Assembly (NCBI GenBank): GCA_964017065.1
Contig: OZ024784.1
Location: 19,090,905 to 19,154,904, forward strand
From: Haliclona indistincta
Lineage: Eukaryota; Porifera; Demospongiae; Haplosclerida; Chalinidae
Direction: 5' to 3'
Length of the DNA stretch: 64,000 bases
The stretch's first letter is position 1; each line of letters starts with the position of its first letter. A program made the position numbers and the translations under genes. The notes below the pieces were generated by a model. It searched no databases. It saw only the letters and a list, made by a program, of their open reading frames with translations, and was not told where the DNA came from. Shown here in pieces: positions 10,401-22,700 of the stretch.

Positions 10401-13400
10401 ACAGTATTGATCCTGGTGTGATATTGTGTGTACAGTATTGATCCTGGTGTGATATTGTGTGTACAGTATTGATCCTGGTGTGATATTGTGTGTACAGTAT
10501 TGATCCTGGTGTGATATTGTGTGTACAGTATTGATCCTGGTGTGATATTGTGTACAGTATTGATCCTGGTGTGATATTGTGTGTACAGTATTGATCCTTG
10601 TGTGATATTGTGTGTACAGTATTGATCCTTGTGTGATATTGTGTACAGTATTGATCCTTGTGTGATATTGTGTGTACAGTATTGATCCTGGTGTGATATT
10701 GTGTGTACAGTATTGATCCTGGTGTGATATTGTGTACAGTATTGATCCTGGTGTGATATTGTGTGTACAGTATTGATCCTGGTGTGATATTGTGTGTACA
10801 GTATTGATCCTGGTGTGATATTGTGTGTACAGTATTGATCCTGGTGTGATATTGTGTACAGTATTGATCCTTGTGTGATATTGTGTGTACAGTATTGATC
10901 CTTGTGTGATATTGTGTGTACAGTATTGATCCTGGTGTGATATTGTGTGTACAGTATTGATCCTGGTGTGATATTGTGTGTACAGTATTGATCCTGGTGT
11001 GATATTGTGTGTACAGTATTGATCCTGGTGTGATATTGTGTGTACAGTATTGATCCTGGTGTGATATTGTGTACAGTATTGATCCTGGTGTGATATTGTG
11101 TGTACAGTATTGATCCTTGTGTGATATTGTGTACAGTATTGATCCTGGTGTGATATTGTGTGTACAGTATTGATCCTGGTGTGATATTGTGTGTACAGTA
11201 TTGATCCTTGTGTGATATTGTGTGTACAGTATTGATCCTGGTGTGATATTGTGTGTACAGTATTGATCCTGGTGTGATATTGTGTGTACAGTATTGATCC
11301 TGGTGTGATATTGTGTGTACAGTATTGATCCTGGTGTGATATTGTGTGTACAGTATTGATCCTTGTGTGATATTGTGTGTACAGTATTGATCCTGGTGTG
11401 ATATTGTGTACAGTATTGATCCTGGTGTGATATTGTGTGTACAGTATTGATCCTGGTGTGATATTGTGTGTACAGTATTGATCCTGGTGTGATATTGTGT
11501 GTACAGTATTGATCCTGGTGTGATATTGTGTGTACAGTATTGATCCTGGTGTGATATTGTGTGTACAGTATTGATCCTGGTGTGATATTGTGTGTACAGT
11601 ATTGATCCTGGTGTGATATTGTGTGTACAGTATTGATCCTGGTGTGATATTGTGTGTACAGTATTGATCCTGGTGTGATATTGTGTGTACAGTATTGATC
11701 CTGGTGTGATATTGTGTGTGTATAGTATTGATCCTGGTGTGATATTGTGTGTACAGTATTGATCCTGGTGTGATATTGTGTGTACAGTATTGATCCTGGT
11801 GTGATATTGTGTGTACAGTATTGATCCTGGTGTGATATTGTGTGTACAGTATTGATCCTGGTGTGATATTGTGTGTACAGTATTGATCCTTGTGTGATAT
11901 TGTGTGTACAGTATTGATCCTGGTGTGATATTGTGTGTACAGTATTGATCCTGGTGTGATATTGTGTACAGTATTGATCCTGGTGTGATATTGTGTGTAC
12001 AGTATTGATCCTGGTGTGATATTGTGTGTACAGTATTGATCCTGGTGTGATATTGTGTGTACAGTATTGATCCTGGTGTGATATTGTGTGTACAGTATTG
12101 ATCCTGGTGTGATATTGTGTGTACAGTATTGATCCTGGTGTGATATTGTGTGTACAGTATTGATCCTGGTGTGATATTGTGTGTACAGTATTGATCCTGG
12201 TGTGATATTGTGTGTACAGTATTGATCCTGGTGTGATATTGTGTGTACAGTATTGATCCTGGTGTGATATTGTGTGTACAGTATTGATCCTGGTGTGATA
12301 TTGTGTGTACAGTATTGATCCTGGTGTGATATTGTGTGTACAGTATTGATCCTGGTGTGATATTGTGTGTACAGTATTGATCCTGGTGTGATATTGTGTG
12401 TACAGTATTGATCCTGGTGTGATATTGTGTGTACAGTATTGATCCTTGTGTGATATTGTGTGTACAGTATTGATCCTGGTGTGATATTGTGTGTACAGTA
12501 TTGATCCTGGTGTGATATTGTGTGTACAGTATTGATCCTTGTGTGATATTGTGTGTACAGTATTGATCCTTGTGTGATATTGTGTATACAGTATTGATCC
12601 TGGTGTGATATTGTGTGTACAGTATTGATCCTGGTGTGATATTGTGTGTACAGTATTGATCCTGGTGTGATATTGTGTGTACAGTATTGATCCTGGTGTG
12701 ATATTGTGTGTACAGTATTGATCCTGGTGTGATATTGTGTACAGTATTGATCCTTGTGTGATATTGTGTGTACAGTATTGATCCTGGTGTGATATTGTGT
12801 ATAGTATTGTGTAGTGGATCGGGAACTCGGACAACTTATGGTTCAGGAACAGAGCTTACATGAGCCGAGGGAGCTAGAGGACCTGCAGCTGTGTGGCGTC
12901 AAGACCGGAACGCCTGATTTCATTGATAGGAACTTCTGTTTTCGAGTGATATCGCCTACTAGTGAACACCTGTTCCAGGCACTGACAGAGGGTGATATGA
13001 TGCTGTGGATTACAGCAATACAAGAGGGCATTACTGAGGCTATCAAGAGAATGGATATTACAGTAAGATACAGTAGTGTTAGCTGGTATTGATCTTTTGT
13101 GTAGAACAAACGACAGAGATCAACCACTGGGAGCCACCATCATCTAGTGAAGGATTCATCAGTTGTTATTAATGCTATGAAGATGATCCTATCGGTGCCT
13201 GGCAACACGCAATGTGCTGATTGCAATGGCACTGATGTACAATGGGCCAGTATCAATCTTGGTATAACACTATGCATTGAGTGTTCCGGGGTTCATCGTG
13301 GCCTCGGAGTGCATGTGTCCAAGGTACGGTCTCTAAATCTTGATAAATGGGACAACACTACTGTGCAGGTTAGTGTGTGATATCAGCTAGCTAGAGTGTG

Positions 13401-13639
13401 GTTGCTGGCTGTAGTTCATGCAGGAACAAGGCAATACAAAGGCTAATGGTTATTATGAGGCGAGACTCGGTAGTGGCTATTATGCTGACATAAAGAAACC
13501 ATCTTCCAGTAGCACTAAGTGAGTAGTGCTGCAGTGAGTTGATGAATTATTATCGACTTGTTTCCATAGGAACGAGCGTATGCAGTACATTCAGTTGAAA
13601 TATGTCACCTTGGCATTCGTAACCCCAGCTCTATCATAG
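7467..13639 (+). CDS. ACAP-type ArfGAP: BAR, PH and ArfGAP domains
   Basis: About 13 exons. The N-terminal half (exons 7467 to about 8963) is a helical BAR domain. Next comes a long Ser/Thr-rich insert (about 9014-9948) with repeated TTIGP motifs and basic stretches. A PH domain ([14 protein letters not shown] ... [13 protein letters not shown] ... [16 protein letters not shown]) follows, then the ArfGAP zinc finger [24 protein letters not shown] with the catalytic Arg in [17 protein letters not shown]. The protein would sense curved membrane and stimulate GTP hydrolysis on Arf GTPases, probably Arf6, at endosomes or plasma membrane. It ends soon after the ArfGAP domain, so the ankyrin repeats usual in ACAP are missing. 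The PH domain is split by a 2.7-kb intron made of a 31-bp repeat. The stop lies 73 bp from the PRKDC stop. Confidence 0.9.
7649..7835 (+). repeat. GTGA-rich intronic minisatellite (first ACAP intron)
   Basis: Degenerate GTGA runs punctuated by GACCAAGT blocks at roughly 30-60 bp spacing fill most of the intron between exon 1 (ends near 7615) and exon 2 (starts near 7851). Confidence 0.8.
8341..8491 (+). repeat. (CACT)n microsatellite in an ACAP intron
   Basis: About 150 bp of nearly perfect CACT tetranucleotides with a few CGCT variants at the 3' end, lying between a donor near 8336 and an acceptor near 8505. Confidence 0.95.
10119..12814 (+). repeat. 31-bp minisatellite filling an ACAP intron
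   Basis: The intron begins GTGAGTATTG at 10119 and ends TATTGTGTAG at 12814. Almost all of it is about 86 copies of a 31-bp unit built from TATTGATCCTGGTGTGATAT plus TGTGTGTACAG, with 27-bp variants and a G/T variant (CCTGG versus CCTTG). Each unit ends in TGTGTGTACAG, which resembles a splice acceptor and the true acceptor. The 31-bp period leaves a long open frame on the minus strand that is not a gene. Confidence 0.95.
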
Positions 13640-13712
13640 ACAGCAAATCACCTGCCGTTACCAGATCATATCTTAATGTAACATTATTGTAGCATGAAAT
13701 GAGTTCTAGTTG

Positions 13713-16700
13713 TTAAACCCATGAATTCCATCCTTGATAAGTGCGTGCTAGAATGTTGGGATCCGTGGCATGGCCGATGAGACCAGCTACCTGGTCCTCA
13801 ACACTGCGTGATGGCTGCTTCCTTTCCTTACCAAGTAGAACAGACTTCATGGCAGCGTATTCTTTAGGTTTGCCTTTGTGACCGTTATACAGATCTTCCC
13901 TGTGTGTGTGTGTGATCACACGAGCGATGATGGACACACTAACAACTCACAGCATTAGTTCACGTGAGTCATAGCCTTGTAGCTTCTTGTGAGCTATAGC
14001 TACTCTCTCACGAGGATACCATAAGCTGTCCTCTTCCTGAACTCCTACAAACGGACCATCATACACACATGCACACACAGTGTCTGCATACCTCCTTCTT
14101 TCCGCATAGCCTCAGCTTGTTTTATAGCATCATTCTTCCACTCAAGATGTGGTTCTTTGATGAACACATCCATAGTGTTGAGCAGCAGAGTGGGCTTGTG
14201 TCTCAGAGCCCTCAGAGTATGTGTCATACAGCTGCGTAGCTGACCACTCTCTTTATGAGGCAGTAGCAGGTTAGTAATTTGTGGAGTGAGTCTAAATGGT
14301 AGTAACTCAGGGATTGGCAGTATCTACAATATTATGTATAGTAAGGTATTGTGGTACACTGCGATGATGATACCTGTGTAGCTGAACCAAAAGCATGTCC
14401 AAAGTCAATACCAATCATTGCTCCGGTTTGTTCATTGATCAGGAAGTTTGACAAATGTCGATCTCCAATGCCCAATACATATTGGCACATGGACAGTGTA
14501 GCATGGCTACACACAAATCGAGATCTCAATACCAGGAATGCTTCAGGAGAGACAGCCATTCTGAGGAATGCTCTCCTACAGTAGGAATGGAGTGATAGTA
14601 TGAACAAGCCTCAACACACCTCAACAGGTTCCATGGAACACAGTCAACTCTCTTTCTGTAGCTCTTAGCACATTCTGCAGCTGTAATCCTTTGATTGCTG
14701 TGTGACAAGACAATAGTTATAGCTCATCCTATTATTATCATACCGATACATCTTCATGTAGTCAGGAGGGGTGGAGCCTCCTATAAACTTGTGATGCAAC
14801 TCAAACGCTCTCCTAAACAACAATATGGTAGTAACTATTATAGGTCAGAATATAATGAACACACTCACCTATAGTTATTACGCTCTACATCTTCTAGTGC
14901 AGCCTCAAGGAAATTTTTGAGTGGTTTAGTATGATCCATCCATTGTATAATACCGACACTATATAACATTATAAACAACATCATATAATGGTGTCATACT
15001 ATACTTACCGTGCAGTCATTGGTATCACCTGATATGTGGCCAGTCCTAGTTCTCGCTGGCAACATGCTGGATCCTCTCTCAGTATACCATTCATCACTTC
15101 ATACAGCTACAACAGACAGTGACATCATAATGACATCATCATCATTACCTGTTCAATACGCTGGTCCAGTCTCAGATCCTCTCCACACTTCACTAGAAAC
15201 AAGTGGTCATGAGCGTCACTGCCACGAATACTGATGCGCTTGGGTTTACGAAGTGATGTCATTACCAATACCTACATGTTACAACATCACATTGCTGTGT
15301 GTCACTGTAGCTACTAACCCTCTCATCAAAGCTACATATCATGGTATGATATTCAGGCAATGGCTTGGTCTGTCCTGTATACTGACCTGTAGACTTATCA
15401 CACTACATCAATCAGTGGTCCAGTACACACACCTGGTATCTCCAGCATTTCCTGGTATTGAGTATCCTGGAAGCCAGCTAGCCATGGGCTATACTGCTGT
15501 AGCAATGCTGATGGTCCGCTCTGTGATTGTCCTTCCTTCATCTTCTTGTATAAATCAGCTACTGCTGCATTGTAAGTATTCTCTGTCATGTTCAATATGT
15601 GTGACCCATCGCGGCCAAACTTGCTCTCTACTTTCTTAGAATGACTCTACACATGACACACAAACACATTAAACAGCTCATGATTGTCTAGTGTACCTTG
15701 GCAAATCTCTTAGCAAGCTGTCCCATACTCTCAGTCTCTTGCTGTTCAAACATACTAGAATAGATCCTTTGCCAGATCTTCAAAATGGCCGCCTTATCTC
15801 TCTGTGAGCAATGTATGAGAGGCTTAAGCTCAACATCACAGCGATCTTTCCATGATTGTTCTGGAGAATTGAGCTGTTCAAGAGCTTCAATAAATTTATC
15901 AACTAGTGGAGAGTGCACCATGCCCAGCAACCTGTGTACGAACAAGAAGTCACATGATCTATAACATAATGTAGTCAGCTGTACTTATCAAACGATTCCT
16001 TTTTAGCATTCCCTTTAGCACTTGAGTCAAACACTAATGTTGCTATACTGATCTTGAGGGGATAGCAGAGAGCCTGCAACAACAATGGAGTAATACAGAC
16101 AGATAAACAGACAATTATTAAGATGAAGCAGACAGCTGACCTGAGGATAAGTGTTAGCAATAGTCTCTAGTATTCCATGTACTGCAGTAGCTTCATTCTT
16201 ATCAAGTAGAGCCACTAGTTGACCAAGCCAGGCCAGGAACATCCAGCATGGCACACTGCCACTCTGTGGTATATCAATGCAATAATAGCATGACCAAGCA
16301 GTCTGCATCATGCTACATGGTCCTTGAGCTAGCTAGTATTATAGCTACATGGTCCTTGAGCTAGCTAGTATTATAGCTACATGTTCCTTGAGCTAGCTAG
16401 TATTATAGCTACATGGTCCTTGAGCTAGCTAGTATTATAGCTACATGGTCCTTGAGCTAGCTAGTATTATAGCTACATGGTCCTTGAGCTAGCTAGTATT
16501 ATAGCTACATGTTCCTTGAGCTAGCTAGTATTATAGCTACATGGTCCTTGAGCTAGCTAGTATTATAGCTACATGTTCCTTGAGCTAGTTAGTATTATAG
16601 CTACATGGTCCTTGAGCTAGCTAGTATTATAGCTACATGTTCCTTGAGCTAGTTAGTATTATAGCTACATGGTCCTTGAGCTAGCTAGTATATAGCTACA

Positions 16701-19700
16701 TGGTCCTTGAGCTAGTTAGTATTATAGCTACATGTTCCTTGAGCTAGCTAGTATTATAGCTACATGGTCCTTGAGCTAGCTAGTATTATAGCTACATGGT
16801 CCTTGAGCTAGCTAGTATTATAGCTACATGGTCCTTGAGCTAGCTAGTATATAGCTACATGGTCCTTGAGCTAGCTAGTATTATAGCTACATGGTCCTTG
16901 AGCTAGCTAGTATTATAGCTACATGTTCCTTGAGCTAGCTAGTATATAGCTACATGGTCCTTGAGCTAGCTAGTATATAGCTACATGGTCCTTGAGCTAG
17001 CTAGTATATAGCTACATGGTCCTTGAGCTAGCTAGTATTATAGCTACATGGTCCTTGAGCTAGCTAGTATTATAGCTACATGGTCCTTGAGCTAGCTAGT
17101 ATATAGCTACATGGTCCTTGAGCTAGCTAGTATATAGCTACATGGTGTACATGATGATGACCTTTCTAACAAACGTGTCACATGATGATGGGTAGGCTTC
17201 CAGTAACTGCAGAAGATGTGGAAACTGTTGCCTAGCAACAGGTGATCCTTGAGCCATGGCCATCAATACATACGATATTACAATGTCAGGAAATTGCTAG
17301 AGAGAGAGGGACAGACGGAGAGAGAGAGAGAGAAATGAATACATGAAAAATGTGTAGTAGTTGTCAGTGACCCTACGACAGGACTATGTGCAGTTGTGGC
17401 CACCGGCAGCAGAGGGGAACAGAGTGCATGTATTCCTCTGGGTCGAAAAGGGTAATCTAAAGCTATAGTCATTATTATAGTAAAAGTATCAAAAATAAAA
17501 ACGGTTTTAAAAAAATAGAAAGGAAATAATTCATGGTCATCAGCGTGCCACCATCATGATGGTCATCAGCGTGCCACCATCATGATGGTCATCAGCGTGC
17601 CATCATCATGATGCACATGTTTCGATTCATAAACCTGGACAGAATGCATCACTAGGAAGGGGCTGAGTAGTCTTTTTGACCAATAATAGTCTTGCCACTA
17701 TTTGTAACTGCAGTGCAGGGACACGTCACTACACTGCAGGGACACGTCACTACACTGCAGGGACACGTCACTACACTGCAGGGACACGTCACTACACTGC
17801 AGGGACACGTCACTACACTGCAGGGACACGTCACTACACTGCAGGGACACGTCACTACACTGCAGGGACACGTCACTACACTGCAGGGACACGTCACTAC
17901 ACTGCAGGGACACGTCACTACACTGCAGGGACACGTCACTACACTGCAGGGACACGTCACTACACTGCAGGGACACGTCACTACACTGCAGGGACACGTC
18001 ACTACACTGCAGGGACACGTCACTACACTGCAGGGACACGTCACTACACTGCAGGGACACGTCACTACACTGCAGGGACACGTCACTACACTGCAGGGAC
18101 ACGTCACTACACTGCAGGGACACGTCACTACACTGCAGGGACACGTCACTACACTGCAGGGACACGTCACTACACTGCAGGGACACGTCACTACACTGCA
18201 GGGACACGTCACTACACTGCAGGGACACGTCACTACACTGCAGGGACACGTCACTACAGTGCAGGGACACGTCACTACAGTGCAGGGACACGTCACTACA
18301 GTGCAGGGACACGTCACTACAGTGCAGGGACACGTCACTACAGTACAGGGACACGTCACTACAGTGCAGGGACACGTCACTACACTGCAGGGACACGTCA
18401 CTACAGTGCAGGGACACATCACTACACTGCAGGGACACGTCACTACAAGATTTTAAAAGTTTGTTCGGCCATCGGTCGAGAAGGGCCAAACGTGTTGATG
18501 CATGAAGAAGTTACCGCTTGCACAACCTCTACAACCCATTTCTATTGTAACAGAATTTCAGCTTGCCAGCCATTAGAAAAACACTCTCGTACTAGATGAT
18601 CGTAGCGCTTGACTTTGAGGTCTCATGATGCTGACACTCTGTCTTCAAAGGGAACAGTATGTTCTATTAGAAGGACCCGAATCAGAATAGACAACACCAT
18701 TGGGACGGTGGGAGGCGAGAGCAATATTATGTTCTGGAAAACATAAGAATATTTAGCATCACAAATTGCCAGTCAGAGGCACCAGAAAAGAAAGAGGGAT
18801 CTAGCAGACAAAATTTATAAGGTAGGGGGTGTGGCCTATGGGCCGGCGAGATAGAGTGAGAGAGAGAGTATGTGTGTGTGTGAAAGAGTGAGAGACAATG
18901 AATTGCTTAAAGAGGTACCTTAGTATCAAGTCCTGAGTGATAATCTACCAGAATGAGTGGCAAAGTGTCACACAACAATAGTGACAGTCATAATAGCTAT
19001 ACCTTCGTTATCTTCACGGCGCAATATCTTATCACAGAACGATGCCATCTCCATCAGACTATCAGTATTAGGAGAACCATTGACCTTGCTAACATGTATA
19101 CTGGCTTTGAACGATGACATCACTCGAACCCACAGCTTATTAGATACCTAACACACACATTATCAGAGGACGCACGCACGCACAGTATCATGTGTCACTC
19201 ACTAGTGCTGGATTAGTAGTGTCAACACGTCCAATTATTGACGTCAGTTTACTGGATTGTGTCAATGATTGTAATGCTACTAATCCTGTACAGTGTTAGT
19301 ACAATATCATCATGGTAACTAGTATAATATTTACCATCATTAGGAGCACTAATAATGTCAGCCATTAGTGACAAGGCTTGTCCTGATAGCTGGTGATGGC
19401 AGCATGCCAACACAGTATTATTACGCAATATATCGTGATCATCCTTTGACGCTGCATCATGTGATTAATGGTTGCTATGCAACAGTGCTGTGACTCACTC
19501 AGTTTGTGCACCAGATCAATCAGTTGATCACAGTGTGATGGTGATAGGTCACATGACACAATCTGTATAACAAGCTTAGCGGCGCCATGCAAGGATTGTA
19601 GTCCAAAGCAGCCATCATCAGATATACTCTGAGTATAATGAGTGAAGAGCTATAGTGAGCTGGAGGAACGAGTACCTTCAGTGCCTTGTCAGTCAACTCA

Positions 19701-22700
19701 AGATATCTCTTAGCTACAGGATAATTACCCTATACAATAACATAATAGGTGTGGTTAGGGGCGTGGTCACGAGTACCTGAATCCTGGCAGTGTCGGCTAT
19801 TTTGAGATACATTGACACATATTCGCGAGACACTAGTTCCTCTACGCCAGCTGGGCTCGCCATTGCCTTCACAGTCATCATCCTCATCATCATACACCTA
19901 ATATAGTAATGGTAACACATGAAGTGCAGCAGTGGTAACACCTTGCAGTAATGACATCATCCCATATAGCTAATGGGTCCAGTCTCTGATGAGGATAACG
20001 ATTCCTCCATCGCTCTAGTAGATCAGTGAGACTAGTCGTGGTAACAGGAGCTGGTAGTAGTGGTGGTAGCATAGTGAAGGTACAAGCTGTATTATCAGAT
20101 ACTAGTTATTACCAGTGCTAGCACTCATGTAGTCCATCACATCAGAGAGTAACTGCAGTCGCTGGAGTCTACTGGACAGCGCCTTGGACTGAAGCTTGCT
20201 AATACTCATCCAGTCCTATAGAAATAGTGTAATACCTGATAGAATGCTAGTAGTATAGTACACTAACTAGTGCAGTACCTGATAGAATGCTAGTAGTATA
20301 GTACACTAACTAGTGTAATACCTGATAGAATGCTAGTAGTATAGTACACTAGCTAGTGTAATACCTGATAGAATGCTAGTAGTATAGTACACTAGCTAGT
20401 GTAATACCTGATAGAATGCTAGTAGTATAGTACACTAGCTAGTGTAATACCTGATAGAATGCTAGTAGTATAGTACACTAACTAGTGTAATACCTGATAG
20501 AATGCTAGTAGTATAGTACACTAACTAGTGCAGTACCTGATAGAATGCTAGTAGTATAGTACACTAACTAGTGTAATACCTGATAGAATGCTAGTAGTAT
20601 AGTACACTAACTAGTGCAGTACCTGATAGAATGCTAGTAGTATAGTACACTAACTAGTGCAGTACCTGATAGAATGCTAGTAGTATAGTACACTAACTAG
20701 TGTAATACCTGATAGAATGCTAGTAGTATAGTACACTAACTAGTGCAGTACCTGATAGAATGCTAGTAGTATAGTACACTAGCTAGTGTAATACCTGATA
20801 GAATGCTAGTAGTATAGTACACTAACTAGTGTAATACCTGATAGAATGCTAGTAGTATAGTACACTAACTAGTGTAATACCTGATAGAATGCTAGTAGTA
20901 TAGTACACTAACTAGTGTAATACCTGATAGAATGCTAGTAGTATAGTACACTAACTAGTGTAATACCTGATAGAATGCTAGTAGTATAGTACACTAACTA
21001 GTGTAATACCTGATAGAATGCTAGTAGTATAGTACACTAACTAGTGTAATACCTGATAGAATGCTAGTAGTATAGTACACTAGCTAGTGTAATACCTGAT
21101 AGAATGCTAGTAGTATAGTACACTAACTAGTGCAGTACCTGATAGAATGCTAGTAGTATAGTACACTAACTAGTGTAATACCTGATAAAAAGCTTCAATA
21201 CAGCACTGTAGATAGTGGCTTGTCATATTAATGTCATCTTGTAATATGCTCATCAAACACAGCTCATAGCAGTAACGACTCTCTAGCACTGCTCTATGGT
21301 CCTCAATAGTAAGACTCTTCTGCAGGAAGCTAGCTAGCTTAGGGTCAGTGTTTCCACAGCAACACAGCTTCACTCGAGCCTTCAACATTTGAGGAAGATA
21401 ACGCTCCTATAGGCGGAGCATGACGGTTGCTATAACAACGGGTAGTATTGTTACCTGGTTGTAAGGGTCAGTCCAGATATTATGAAGACCATCAATACAA
21501 GCATCAACTGTATCACTGAGCTCCTCCCATCGTGTTAGCTCACTATAACACTACACAATACAAGCATCAACTGTATCACTGAGCTCCTCCCACCGTGTTA
21601 GCTCACTATAACACTACACAATACAAGCATCAACTGTATCACTGAGCTCCTCCCACCGTGTTAGCTCACTATAACTAACTATTATCGTACCATCAATAAG
21701 GAGCCATCCCATAGATCCTCTTCTTCTTGTAATGGTTGACTGTCTCCCCAATCTTTCTCTAGTGCCTGGTATCATATCAATGATGCTCAAACAGTGTCTA
21801 ATGGTTGTTACCTCTTTATAAAGCTGTGATGCAGTCACATAGTCACTTCTCTCTTCAGCTAGTAGTGCCCTATGAGTGACATCGTGCGTCTCGTCTAGAT
21901 TAGTGAACACACCATTCAACACATCATACTCCTCAAGTGACTTGTATAACCTAATGATCATAGTAACATAATTGTCACACACCTCACTCCACCTCACCTA
22001 GCCAGCTCTAGCCATGTATCAGTAGTAGCTGACACCACAGCAGTGTCTCTCTTGAGCCTCTTAGGGGCTGAGGTAGGCAGCTCAACACCGGTTAGTAATT
22101 GGCGCTCAAGTAACATAATACCTTTAATAGGAATAGATAGTATAGTACACTAGCCACTAGTATACTACACTAGCTATAAGTATACTACACTAGCCATTAG
22201 TATACTACACTAGCCACTAGTATACTACACTAGCCACTAGTATACTACACTAGCTACTAGTATACTACACTAGCCACTAATATACTACACTAGCTACTAG
22301 TATACTACACTAGCCACTAATATACTACAATAGAAATTAGTATACTACACTAGCTACTAGTATACTACACTAGCCACTAATATACTACAATAGAAATTAG
22401 TATACTACACTAGCTACTAGTATACTACACTAGCCACTAGTATACTATACTAGCTACTAGTATACTACACTAGCCACTAGTATACTAACTAATACTATAT
22501 TAGTACCAGTTGGTTGCTGCATACTGACTGTGCTGGCACTAGCTACTAGTGATGGCTGTAGCTGTAGACACTGTATACCAAAGCATATCTCCTACAAAGA
22601 CAGAATATCACGAGAGAGAGTGGCCATGAGAGTATACCTGTAAACTGCCCACTAGTGGAGGGTAGTAGTGTATAGATGAGTCCAGCACATTGTCCATTGT

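Noticed and set aside
10090..12834. 914-codon open frame on the minus strand made of [14 protein letters not shown] repeats
   Set aside because: It is the translation of a 31-bp intronic minisatellite antisense to ACAP; the unit simply lacks stops in this frame.
16313..17141. Possible CRISPR array (regular short repeats)
   Set aside because: Units are contiguous without unique spacers, and the context is a eukaryotic intron. The same holds for all other arrays here.
17652..18599. Several open frames of 250-300 codons on both strands (GTRHYTA, CSDVSLQ, TCPCSVV repeats)
   Set aside because: A 21-bp intronic unit without stops opens several frames on both strands at once; no start context, domain or codon bias.
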